Of a stretch of 64,000 nt of DNA, positions 45,250 to 56,783 are shown piece by piece. The notes under the pieces were generated by a model. The model was not told the DNA's origin. It did no database searches and saw only the letters and a list, made by a program, of their open reading frames with translations. How positions within the stretch are numbered: position 1 is the stretch's first letter; every line of letters begins with the position of its first letter. The DNA is from Carya illinoinensis (lineage: Eukaryota; Streptophyta; Magnoliopsida; Fagales; Juglandaceae), in NCBI RefSeq assembly GCF_018687715.1, contig NC_056766.1, positions 37,729,433 through 37,793,432 on the forward strand, written 5' to 3'. The translations under genes were made by a program, and so were the position numbers.

Positions 45250-47364
45250 TTTCAAATATGTATAATTTTCATGAGCGCTTCTAGAGCCTTGATGACATTT
45301 AAATCATCTATATAAACAGTAATAAAAGTTAATATAGATACTAAAAATATATGAAAAATAGCTTGTTCAACGTGAGCTTGGATTGTTTTAGATCATATAA
45401 GGATTTTTGAAACTTGATAGAATAAGTACTTCGAACTATATGATTCATGTATTCCATATCTAGTGATCCATATAAATATGCAGTTAATCATGCATATCCA
45501 AACTCTCAGTAACTAAGGAGATAATAAAAATCTCAATATAATTCCATCAATTTCAAAAGCATATTAATATTATTTCTGCGAGAAACCGACTAGTGATTTA
45601 TATATCACATTTTAATTTCTTTTATACAAATACCTACTGATATTCAACAAGCATAACGGCCTCTTAGGTGTTTAGACTAAGAGTTCATATGTATCACATT
45701 GTACTAATGATATCAATTCTATAAGAATTGTTTCTTTCTATTTTGGCCACTATTTTTACGTCGGTATTCTTTGACAGTTCTTAGCTTACTTTCTTCATTA
45801 CTTTTAGTAATGTTAAGTGGCATATTATATGAAAATACGTTGTCGATAATGATTTTATTTTAATCTAAAATTTCTCCAATACTCATGAAATGTATCAAGA
45901 TCTCATTATTTTCAGGTACCTGTCCCTATTTAAGGGAAAACATTTCGTGAAAAATCTCTTCAGGAGATACTCTTCAGGAGTTTTTATTATGAAAGAATTT
46001 TATACAAAAAGTTTGGATGGATCTTATTGTTGGTTTTGTGAATATAAACTCTTCAGAGCAGAAATTTTTTTCTTTGTGTTTTTCTCTTTCAAGATACTTT
46101 ATCTTTTATATTAATAGGTCTCCCACTCTTTTAGACATGTCTTATACTCATTAGATTGCTAAATTTTTTAATTGTCCTACGATGATTTCAATCCTCGCTG
46201 GGATTTTAACAGTTAGAATATGAGACTTTTTTATCTTATTGCATCCATAAAGTAATTATTATCTGAACTTCTAGTTCACTTATGATAATCAAGATAACGT
46301 CAAATTATTTCATTTTATTTGCTTCTAGAAAATTTTTCTTTTCATTCATGGTGGGAAGACTTTATAATAAAATAATCTTTTGATTCTTTTATAGATATCC
46401 ATATGAAAATTATTCAACTTATCGTAATTGATTTCTGATGATCAAGATAATTATGAAAAACATATAAATATTTTGAATCATATCACTTTTGATGGATCAT
46501 AATATTTGATTCAATAGTTGTATAATACCATCTCAAAGAGAAAACTGATAGTTTTTCCAATACGAGATTCTGGCCCGAAATCATAGAAGTACTATAAAGA
46601 TATTCATTACCACGTCCAAGCTCTTAGTTTCTTTAGAAAAATACACCATTCTCTTCTAAGAATGATATAAATCCAATACCATTCACTTCAGAGAATAATG
46701 TGGAACAAGTAGGACGTGACTAATGATTTCTTAACAAAAACTCATTATTTTCCTTAACCACTAGAAGACAAGATATAAGCTTAGAATATCTTATAAACTT
46801 TCGCACTCGATATTGCTACTTTAGGAACATATTTGAGGCATTCATTTTAAATATATATTTTTTAATGGCTTTTCTATACACAATTTTAATTATGCAACTT
46901 CAGATGCATTAATTATAATGAGCTTTTGGGAGGATCTCAATCTTTTGGTACACGTATCACTCATTTAAACTATCTCACAGAATAAATCAATTTTTTATTA
47001 TGAGATACTCAATAAAATTATTGATTTAGGATAATCCTTCAGATATGCTCCATTCCTATTTTAAGATGAATCTTATCATCAATAATTCATAACAAGTATA
47101 AAAAAATAAATAGAACTTCTATATAAACTATGTGAATAAAAATTGACCACAGATATAATTGAAATATAAATTATGAAAATTTTAATTCACTATAGATATA
47201 ACTGAGATATAAACTATGTGAATAAACGTAAAATTTTATCAAGTAATAATAAGGAATATAATCTTTAATACTTATCTTGAGGATTGCAAATAATATATTG
47301 AAAAACTTACTTAAAGTAGAAGAACATTAGCTTCAAAATCGTTAGAACCTTCGTCCTAATAACA
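45250..47364 (-). pseudogene. C6 gag and 5' part of pol, heavily decayed
   Basis: Around 45250-45600 the minus strand gives RT fragments (SLYDLKQS; VYIDDLNVI, the altered catalytic YVDD region). Around 46600-46960 it gives Gag fragments matching the copia Gag with the pattern YSKLISCLLVVKENNEFLLRNH and SEVNGIGF. Between them little can be read because of many stops and frameshifts. The short plus-strand frame 45890-46114 is not a gene. No product is possible. Confidence 0.65.
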
Positions 47365-47392
47365 TGTTATAAAACTAATGAAAAGAGAGAGA

Positions 47393-47489
<97 letters not shown>

Positions 47490-47760
47490 AAGAATGCATA
47501 GGATTATTCAATATTGAAACCCCTTGAATGATACCCATATATATAGGAGTACAAAGGAGTTTAAGTATAGCTTAAGTTTTAATTGATGGTTAAGGGCAAT
47601 CAATTATGATGGCTAAGGGTGGTCATAATTGACGGTTTAAGAACAGTCAATTATGATAGTTAAGGGCGGTCATAATTGACGGTTAAGGACGGTCTTAATT
47701 GATGGCTAAACATGGTTTTAATTGACGGATAAAGATGGTCATATAAATCCGTTTATAACA
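47365..47760 (-). repeat. C6 5' LTR with expanded (GA)n
   Basis: This 396-bp LTR includes about 44 GA units at 47399-47487; the partner LTR at 33099-33140 has only an interrupted purine tract there. The right part repeats units like GCTAAGGGCGGTCATAATTGAC. It preserves the empty site of the MITE found in the other LTR. Confidence 0.85.
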
Positions 47761-47769
47761 GAGGTATTA

Positions 47770-49241
47770 TATTCTAGAGTATGACAACATTATTAAGGAC
47801 AAGTTGTAACAAGGTGCATCTACAGGTTCTAGGCTTATTCAGCTCACCCCGTCCAGATAAGTGGCGCACAACATTATTAAGGAGAAAATTATGGCAGATT
47901 TCATGGCGACTTTGTCACGTATGTCTGAAAAGTGGTTGGCGAATAACAAGGAGCATTTGATGAAGTTGTTCAATCTGAAGATATCAGAAGGTATATTTGT
48001 TGCCCAACACTTAAATGAATTCAACAACAAATTAATTGTCGTCAATCAAGATTGCGTTAGATGATGAGATCAAGCATTGATTATGTTGGAGTCGTTGCCA
48101 AATAGTTAGGAGGCCATGAGAATGGCGGTGATTAATTCAACTAGCAAGATAAAACTAAGTTATGATGGAGTACGAGACATGATTCTTACTTAGGAGATAT
48201 GCAGTAAAGACTCTAGAGATTTTTTTGATACAGGTTTGGCCTTGAGTGTTGATGATCGGGGTTGGAGACTTGACAGATCCAAGAATAGGGGCCGAGCATA
48301 ACGAGATTTGGGTAGTAAATCACTTGTTGGAGTTGTGACAAGCCAAACCACATCGAGAGAGACTGCCAGAATCTGACAATTACTGAGGATGACATTGTGA
48401 ATGCAATGCTTGAAGAAATACAAGATACTTTATTTCTTGTAGTGCACATTTTGGTTGATGATTGGATTATGGATTCAGGGACTTCGTTTGATAGCACATA
48501 ACATCGAGAAATCATACAGAACTATGTTGCTGGTGATTTTGAAAAGATACACACAGCTGATGAAAAGGCACTGGATGTAATGGGAATGGGTGATGTACGC
48601 ATCGCACTTTAGAACAGGAGCGTATAGACTTCATAGCAAGTTAGACACGTTCTAGATTTCAAGAAAAGTCTAATCTCTATGGGAAAACTTAACAACAGAG
48701 GTCGTACAGTAGCCTTTTTCTAGAGGAGTGTGGAAGATCACAAAGGGTGCACTAGTCTTGGTGCATGGTAAGAAGACTGGCACTTTGTATTTGACATTAG
48801 GGTCCAATGATATGCATTTAAATATAAAGTTACAGTAGAGCAGGTTTGGTTGTGCAAACAAGTTGAGGATGCAAAAGGGAGTCAGCTTTGCAATTCCTTG
48901 TGTAAGTAGGGAGAAATCTCCTAAGGCCACAATGCATAGTAGAGGTGTGAAAAATGGAAACAGAGAGTCTGGTGTTCAAGGGACATTTACACCTATAGAG
49001 ATGCTCATAGAGATGCCAAGACAACCAACCCTCCACAGTGGACACCTACCTTGAACTATATCCTACTGACAAAAGGTAGTAAGCCATGGAATAATAAGAA
49101 AATCTTGCTAGATGGGAAATCAAGCAAGTGGGAGTTGGCTGAGAAGAAGTTGAATAAGAGAGCTATGAGTTACAAAGATGATAAGACTTGGCGCTGGAGA
49201 CAATGGCTGGCATGTGGAGAATCAGTCTCTAAGTGGGAGGT
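47770..49241 (+). pseudogene. C8: copia remnant, gag and protease fragments
   Basis: The sequence encodes, with many stops, a Gag fragment (IMADFMATLSRMSEKWLANN, EHLMKLFNLKISEG, QHLNEFNNKL, then an RNRG-type basic tail) and a protease/pre-integrase part (DDWIMDSGTSFDST; HREIIQNYVAGDFEK; ALDVMGMGDVRIAL). DSG of the protease is still visible near 48473. The beginning of gag and the 5' LTR are missing, and integrase, RT and RNase H are largely absent. It ends at a purine tract (AAGTGGGAGG, 49231-49240) and an LTR. Confidence 0.78.
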
Positions 49242-49860
49242 TGTTGGGTTGTATGTTGAGCCTGATTTGTGACCGGAAACGGCGAAGACAAATTGTTCTT
49301 TTGACTATTGCTCAACTTGGCACTCAAGCGAAGCTCAGGCAATGAGTTTCCTTGAGGTGCGCTTGATAGTGCGCTTGAGTGAACTCAGACAAATTGTTCA
49401 CTCGAGGTGTGCGTGATACTGGGTTCAAGCAAAGTACTAAGCCTAATGTTTGCTCAAGCGGTACTTGACAAATACTCAAGCAAATGCTCGATTGGTTGTT
49501 CACTTGAGTTGCGCTTGACACTTGCTCTAATAAAGAACCCAGTTTTTGCCATTTTAGGGTTTCTAGAGTCGTTTCTCTATATATATGTTATGTTTTTGTT
49601 CTCTTGATAGGTTTATGGAAGTGAGCGAGTGTGTCAAAGTGAATAGAGAGGGGCAAAAGGTGTGAGAGTACTTTGTAAGAGAGAAAAACAAAGCCTTATA
49701 GAGATGGAGTTGGGATTGTGTGAGTAGAGTGGAGCTCTGTGTGCCATGTGTGTGTTCTTAATTCCTATATTTTTGCACTTATTTCACTATCTATCCCATT
49801 ATCATTGTGTGTGGGTGTGGTGACTCTAGTGCTCTACCTTGATAGAGAAAGCCATTAACA
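49242..49860 (+). repeat. C8 3' LTR
   Basis: The LTR starts TGTTGGGTTG right after the purine tract. The proposed end is ATTAACA at 49860; the right end has no partner in the window and is less certain. Its left part is full of CTCAAGCG/CGCTTGAG words in both orientations. A TATATATATG stretch near 49579 may be the core promoter. Confidence 0.65.
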
Positions 49861-50191
49861 GAGGATCTTGTAGAGAGAAGAGGATGAAATTATAGAACAG
49901 ATGCTCTAGCATTTCTATGGGGGAGTATTACTGATTGGATGATAGGTAGGACGATGAGAAGAATGATCAATATGACTACAGAATTAGTACCAATTGATAG
50001 TAAAAGCATTAGAATGTAAATTAAATGATTAAATTAACCTGTTCTTGTTAAGTTATGTACTATAATATCTTGAATCCCTCCCACTAAAGCTAGAATTAAA
50101 AGAGCTATATGCCTAAAATAAACAAGACCATCCTAGGGCCATTTAGCTTGGGCAACCTAGGAGCTTGTGGTGGAGGCAAGGCGGTTAAGAG
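49861..50191. other. Intergenic spacer between C8 and C4
   Basis: No gene or known element is recognised. The last five bases, AAGAG (50187-50191), are the C4 target duplication. Confidence 0.6.
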
Positions 50192-50366
50192 TATTAAACT
50201 AGACCACTATGTTGTACATACTCCAGGGACACTTTAGTTTTTTTTTGTATTACATTGGATCTTTTTCTCTTGTAACAAACATTATTCTCTTACAGTTGTG
50301 TATAAAAAGGGACCTCTGCACAGTATATTAATGAGATGAGAATTCATAAATTTTGTTTCTTTAACA
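50192..50366 (+). repeat. C4 5' LTR
   Basis: A 175-bp LTR with TGTGTATAAAAAGGG (about 50296-50310) as a likely TATA region. Confidence 0.9.
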
Positions 50367-50439
50367 TGGTATTAGAGCTGCTCAACTAGCAGTCTCTTTG
50401 ATCCATGATATAGCTTCCTCTTCCTCCCCTTAGCCTAAT

Positions 50440-53400
50440 TCCTCCATCATTTCTTCTTTTTTCTCATGTTGTTACCATCAAACTCACAGCTGATAATTTT
50501 CTACTTTGGAAAGTTCAAATCACAGCATATCTTATAGGACAAGATCTTTACTGCTATGTTGGTGGCTCTCTTTCATGTCCTCCCCAATTTCTCGCCTCAG
50601 AGTCTAATGTAGCTCCCCTGAATTTCTTACCTGGACTAGAATTGACCAACTAGTTCTTAGTATTTTCTTCTCTTCTTTGTCAAATTCTGTCATTGGCAAT
50701 GTATTATCCTCTTCTACTTCTAGGGAGCTATGGCTCGGCTTGTCCTCCATGTTTACCTCTCATTCCCAAGCCAAAGAGTTCTAGGTCAAATTCTAGCTTA
50801 CCAATCTCTCACGAGGAGATCAATCTATTATAGATTATTTTGGCAAAGTTCTTTGATCACTAGCAGACACATTGTCAGCCATTGGAAACTTGCTTCCTGA
50901 TAAGGTGCTCATCTCCTACCTTCTTAATGGTCTTGGTCTTGTTTATGAGTCCTTTGTCACCTCAATCACCACTCGGTTTGAAGCCCTCTCTTCCCATGAA
51001 CTTTATCAACTTTTGCTTATCCATGAAAGCCGAATGCACCACACCTCTAAAAACACTTTTGAACCCTCCATAAATTATAGTGCTAGTGGAGGTCATGACC
51101 AACGTGGAAGGTCTTCTTTTAGTTGTGGTAGACAAGGTAGGGGTCGAGGTCGGTCCTCTGGTCAAGGTGGGCAATATACACCTAGGTCCTCCAGAACATT
51201 TTAGCAAACATCGGCTAGCCCTCATCCTACATGCCAAGTTTGTAACAAAAATGGCCATATAGCTCTCCAATGTAGGCATCGGTTTGACCACTCCTATTAG
51301 GCAAAACCACCCCAAACTTTTTCTCCATCCTATAATTCACCCAATTCCCAATTTTCAGTCAACTACACCTCACCCACCTCATTTTCTAATTCCTCTTAGT
51401 ATCCAAACTTTGCCGCCACTCACCACATCACCAATGATCTGAACAACTTGAGTATTTAATCTAAGCAGTACCATGGCAATGAGGCAATACGTGTTGGAAA
51501 TGGTTCGTGTCTTCCTATCCAACATCTTGGTGAATCCTCTATTCTTGCAAACTTTATCTCTTTCCATTTACGCAACTTGCTTCATATACCTCATATTACT
51601 AAAAATCTCTTCTCTGTTCTTCAATTTTGCACTGACAATAATTGTTTATTTGAATTCCACTCCTCCCATCTCTATGTCAAGGACAATCGGACCAAGAGCA
51701 TCCTCCTTACCGAACCAACGCGTAATGGGTTGTATGTGTTTCCCTCCTCTGCTTCTTCATCTTCACAGCCTTCTGCTCATATCGGTGAATGCATTCCCCT
51801 CTCTCAGTGGCATTAGCATTTGGTTCATCCATCTCTCGCCATTGTCTCTCGCATACTGCACACTAGCTATTTGAATTTCTCTCTAAGTGGTGTTCCTTTT
51901 GTCTGTTCAGAGTGTCATGTGGCCAAGAGTCACCAATTACCCTTTTCTTCTAGTCAGCCCATGTATACCAAGCCCTTAGAATTAGTAAGAGTTAATGTTT
52001 GGGTAAGTCCTGTATTATCTAGACTAGGCTTTAAATATCATGTATCCTTTTTGATCATTTTACTCGATACTCATGGTTTTTTTCTTTAAAACTCAAGTCT
52101 TATGTGTTATCCATTTTTTCTCAATTTCTTCCTTGAGTTGAACGTCTATTTAATACCAAATTAATCACCGTTCAAACGGATGGAGGAGGCGAATTTACTT
52201 CCCTTACTCCACTATGCCAAAAATTTGGTATTACTCATAGATTTTCATGTCCACACACACATCAACAAAATGGTATTGTTGAGCAAAAACATTGGCACAT
52301 CGTCGAAACTGGCCTTGCTTTTCTTGCCCACTCATCTCTTCCAACAAAATTCTGGCTTGAAGCATTTGAAACAGTTGTGTATCTCATCAATATTCTTCCC
52401 TCAAGATCACTTAAAAATAAATCACCTTATTTTTTGGTTTATCACGTGAGCTTGATTACAATTTTTTTAAGGTTTTCAGTTGTGAATGTTGGCCTAGTAT
52501 GAGGCCCTACAACAAACACAAACTTCTTCCTCGATCCATTTCTTGCCTTTTTCAGGGTTATAGCCTAGTTCACAAGGGTTATAAATGTCTGGACTTAAAG
52601 TCCAACAAGCTTTACATATCCAGGGATGTTCTTTTTAATGAGGCCTATATTCCCTTTCATGGCCTAAAGCCCCTTTCTGAACCAACTTCATCCTCCTAGC
52701 CCACCGTTCCTATTCCCCTTTTCACTTCTTCAATACTTGGGCCAAGCCCAAGCCCGCCTACTCCCCCTTAATTATTCAGCCTGTCTCAAATTAATCCCAA
52801 CCCTAATTCCCCTTCTCCTGATTGTACAAACTCCTCTGTGTCTTCTTCCCTTCCGCTGAAACTTCAATTCCCTCCTACCCAATGATTCTGCAACCTCCTA
52901 GTTCCCCTATCATTACTCGGAGTCATACTCACTCCTCACAACCTCTCATCTCCACTGATGGCACGATACCATATCCTCCACGACGTTCCCTTCTCACTAC
53001 ATGTCCTATTCTAGATGAACCTACAAGATACTCTGTCGCATCCAAGTTTGCTGAGTGGTGTGCGGCTATGCTACCGAGAATGATGCCATCCTTCAAAACA
53101 ACACCTGGAGCTTGGTACCTTCTAACCCTTTGCTTAATATAGTTGGTTGTCGTTGGGTGCATTGTACTAACTTTCAATTGGATGGTACATTTGAGCAAAG
53201 AAAAACTCGGCTGGTAGCTAAGGGTTATCACCAACAACCTGAATTGGACTATAATGAAACCTTCAGTCCAATTGTAAAACCATCCACCATCCTATTAGTA
53301 CTTTCAAGTACTGTTACCTCTACTTGGCTCCTGTGCCAACTTGATATTTAAAATGCTTTTTTACATGAAGAGTTATTTGAAAATGTCTATATGCAACAAT

Positions 53401-54480
53401 TGCAAGGTTTTATTGATCCAAAATTTTCCATTCATGTGTGCAAATTGCACAAGGCCATTTATTACCTTAAATAGGCATCGAGGGCCTAGTTTGCTAAATT
53501 CTTGGATAAGTGATTATGGTTTTGTTACTTCTCAATCTAACCCCTCTCTGTTTATCTTGCATCGTGGTGACCTTCACATATTTCTTTTGATTTATGTGGA
53601 TGACATGGTTATCACCTCATCACACCCACATGCCATTGATGTTGTTAGTCACGATCTGAGCATGACTTCTCCTATTAAGGATCTTGGTTCCTTATCTTAT
53701 TTTTTTGGGACTTGAAGTTGATTATTGTGACTCTGGAATTATATTATCTCAACACAAGTACATCAAGGACTTGCTTGCACGAAGTAATATGCTTCAAGCA
53801 AAGTCAGTTTCCTCTCCTATGGTAGCATCCCTCAAACTCTCTCAATTTGATGCACCGACCTCTAATGATTGTACACTATTCAGGAATATTGTTGGAGGCC
53901 TCCAATACCTATTTTATACAAGACCTGATATATCCTTTTCTGTAAACAAACTAGGTCAGTTCATGCACTGCCCTAAACTCACACATTGGTCTTCTGTTAA
54001 AAAGATACTTTGGTATCTTAAGAGTACTATTAATTATGGGTTGCTCTTCAAGTACTCATTATCTTTTGCTCTTCAAGCATATTGTGATGTTGACTGGTGG
54101 TTTCTGTCTATATCTTGGCAGTCACCTTATCTCATGGAGCTACAAAAAGTAGAAAATAATTGCAAGATCTAGAAAATAGTTACAAAGCAGCTCAACTTAT
54201 TTAGCTTCAGACCATGTTTCAGGAGTTGGGTTACTCTTTCCAAGCCTCCAATCTTATGGTGCAACAATATTGGAGCAACTTACCTCTCTGTCAACCCAGT
54301 TTTTCACTCTCGTACTAAACACATGGATATTGACTACCACTTCGTAAGGGATAGAGTTGTTGCCAAGACATTGCAAGTATCTTTTGTAGTTCAAATGATC
54401 ACATTGCTAATATCTTTACAAAACCTTTAGTTTTAGAAAAGTTCTCTATTTTTCGATTGAGTCTCAATATTGGTGAAATC
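50440..54480 (+). pseudogene. C4 gag-pol, broken
   Basis: Fragments in changing frames follow the copia order. Gag (50872-51204) has an RGRG-rich tail, and a CCHC knuckle remnant (CQVCNKNGHIALQC) is near 51232-51275. The protease, where relatives read DSAATHH, has NFAATHH (about 51403), so both catalytic Asp and Ser are gone. In integrase, the first acidic site reads RVNVWV instead of the usual ADVWG; TDGGGEF and VEQKHWH remain. Reverse transcriptase shows GCRWVHCTNFQLDGT and IYVDDMVITSS (near 53599). RNase H ends with [12 protein letters not shown]. Stops and frameshifts are frequent throughout, so no product is expected. Confidence 0.88.
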
Positions 54481-54500
54481 CCCATGGACTTGCGGAAGCA

Positions 54501-54674
54501 TATTAAACTAAACCACTCTGTTGTACATACTTTAGGGACACTTTAGTCTTTTTTATATTACACTGGATCGTTTTCTCTTGTAACAAATATTATTTCCTTA
54601 CAGTTGTGTATAAAAAAGGACCTCTGCACAATACATTAATAAAATGAGAATTTAGAAATTTTATTTACTTAACA
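54501..54674 (+). repeat. C4 3' LTR
   Basis: A 174-bp LTR preceded by a degraded purine tract (GCGGAAGC). It ends TTAACA and is followed by AAGAG. Confidence 0.9.
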
Positions 54675-54679
54675 AAGAG

Positions 54680-55386
54680 ATGATTAGGGTGATTTCCTAG
54701 GACATTTTGATGAGTTTTCAACTATGCCTCGGTTTTTTTTTTTGGTAATCAACAAGGTGTCTTGGTTGACGTAAGCTTCAATGTGATGTCCGTATATTCT
54801 TTGAAAAAATCTACGCAGCAGCCACTATTTGGCTGCATCCATTACACACCATATGTAGCAGACCGGGTTTACTAAGTAAACCAGTTCCTAGCCTCAAACC
54901 TCCCTCACCTCGCCTGTTCCCTCCTCGACCTTAGACCCATCAGCGAAAACCTCGATCCCCTTCAGGTGCGATGCAGAAATCTCCTCCTCCCTTTATCCTC
55001 GTTGGTTCTTTAGCTCCCCCCTCCCTTCATCCTCATGAAGTTTTCACCTCAAAGTGACCTGCAAGTTCTCGCTCGTTACCTCCCGAAGCCCTTGCTCGTT
55101 ACCTCCGGACGCCCTTGCTCGTTACCTTCATCAACGCATAGAGCTTCATCTCCCCTCCACATCATAATTTGAAAAAAAAAATCTAATAATATGTGGCAAA
55201 ACAGGTAATGTATCAACAAACCCATTAATGTTCTTCAAATTTTTCTTCTGATACCTCATGTTTTCTTCAAATTAAGGAGACCCTCACCCCCTTCAATCCA
55301 GAAGTATCCCATCTCCCTCATCCCCTTCAGTGCGACTATTCATCTCTACCTCTCATCTCCATCCTCGAATGTGCGATTATTCATCT
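54680..55386. other. C-rich intergenic spacer with short tandem repeats
   Basis: The unit CCCTTGCTCGTTACCTCC appears about three times with a period near 28 bp (55062-55130). Phrases like CCCCTTCAGGTGCGAT recur at about 54958 and 55321. No gene is recognised. Confidence 0.6.
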
Positions 55387-56724
55387 TGTTGAACCCAAGG
55401 TTTCAAGGTTTGTGTAATTATATATCTACATATAGATTTTGATGATAATAAATGAATTCAAAGAATAAAGAAGTCTCAAACTCAAGTTGTCTACACAATA
55501 GAGTCAAGCACATCAAGGAAATAAGCATGAGCAAGAACGGAACAAGTTCACATTAAAGTCATAGAGTAATATTGTAAATCTCTTAAAAATTTGAAATTAG
55601 GATTAAGGTTCAAAATTAATATTTTATCATAAAGCATTAAAATACATTTTCTACATGTGCATGAATATTTTGAAAATTAAATTTGAAAATTTTGAAAGAT
55701 GATTGATTGTCATCTTTCACATGTGCATACCTTGATTAAAGGGTTGAACTTTGAAAATATTAAAAATGATTGATTGTCATCTTTCACATGTGCATGTTTT
55801 ATTTGAATATTTTCAAAAGTGATTGATGCTTTTTTTGACTTATGCAAAAGGTAAATGATTTTGTTTGAAAATTTTGAAAAGTAAAGTGTACTCCTTTTGT
55901 CAAATGCAAAAAGTATAAGATTAGGTTTAAATTTTTTGAAAAATAAAGTGTGCTCCTTTTGTCATATGCCAAAAGTTAAAAATTAGGTTTGAAGTTTTTG
56001 AAAAATGAATGATGTTGTCTTTGACAATTGAAAAAGAAGAACCTTGTATTTGAATTTTTTGAAAAAGTGAATGATGTTGTGTTTGACATGTGAATCTTTT
56101 TAAATTTGAATATAAAGTCTCATATGCCTATAAATAGATTATTTGAGAGCTTCACATTCACAACATCCAGAGCATACAACATTCATTCAAAGCTTTCATT
56201 CTCTCTTCTCTAAGCATTGAGCCTTAATCCTTGTTCATTTTGAGAGAAATATAGTTTGCGCTGTATTGTTCTTATTTCACTTATTGAGGAGTGTTTTCTG
56301 ATAACCTATCCACTATCAGCTCTTGTATCAGTAAAATGGTGTGTATAACCCTTGTGCGTGTAGAAAGTGTTCTACACAGGGAATAATTGAATCACTACGT
56401 GTAAGGTGATTGCAAGTGTAGAGGGTGTTCTACACGGATCCTTTTAGCGGTATTGTTCAAAGGTGTAATAGGTTTCTATCTCCATCTGAAGGAGGTTGAA
56501 TAGTGAATTTGAGAATTCTCAAGGGGTAGCTTGAGGCGAGGACGTAGGCAGTGGGGTCGAACCTCATTAACATACTGAGTTTACTTCTCTCTTACCCTTA
56601 CTCTTTATATTTATTGCTATTTCGTATTTTGTTTATATTTTATATTGTATATTTAATTTATAATTGTTATTTTTTATAATACAACTCAATTCACCCCCCT
56701 CTTGTGTTAGTCATCTGGGCAACA
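55387..56724 (+). repeat. C7 5' LTR
   Basis: This 1338-bp LTR begins TGTTGAACCC and ends GGGCAACA, as in C5. The U3 tandem unit around the word GAATGATGTTGT occurs twice here, against three times in C5. Confidence 0.92.
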
Positions 56725-56783
56725 ATTGGTATCAGAGCTAAGAGCTCTGTTATAAGATTAACTATCTTTTGAGTTAAGATCTT

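Larger units (their letters stand above)
33079..47760 (-). mobile_element. C6: old Ty1/copia retrotransposon, host of nested insertions
   Basis: Its 5' LTR (minus sense) is 47365-47760. Its 3' LTR is split into 33079-33659 and 42858-42875 by the Sirevirus-type element C5, and also holds a MITE. Imperfect target duplications GAGTT (33074-33078) and GAGGT (47761-47765) flank it. Next to the 5' LTR, the minus strand reads TGTTATTAGGACGA, a mutated primer-binding site of the type seen in copia elements with AACACGTTATCAGCACGA. Gag remnants lie around 46600-46960, reverse transcriptase at 45250-45600 and 43290-43650, and RNase H ends at 43640-43740 and 43080-43270. An unrelated plus-strand two-gene cassette lies between the RT parts. 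It is heavily mutated and clearly older than C5. Confidence 0.8.
50192..54674 (+). mobile_element. C4: Ale-like Ty1/copia LTR retrotransposon, strongly decayed
   Basis: Short LTRs (175 bp at 50192-50366, 174 bp at 54501-54674, about 10% different by eye) begin TATTAAAC and end TTAACA. AAGAG duplications lie at 50187-50191 and 54675-54679. The primer-binding site TGGTATTAGAGC is at 50367-50378. The gag-pol is of the same type as C1 but more damaged. LTR divergence makes it older than C1, C3 and C5. Confidence 0.94.

Noticed and set aside
47356..47538. Minus-strand 60-codon frame across (GA)n
   Set aside because: It is a Ser-Leu repeat from the microsatellite within an LTR.
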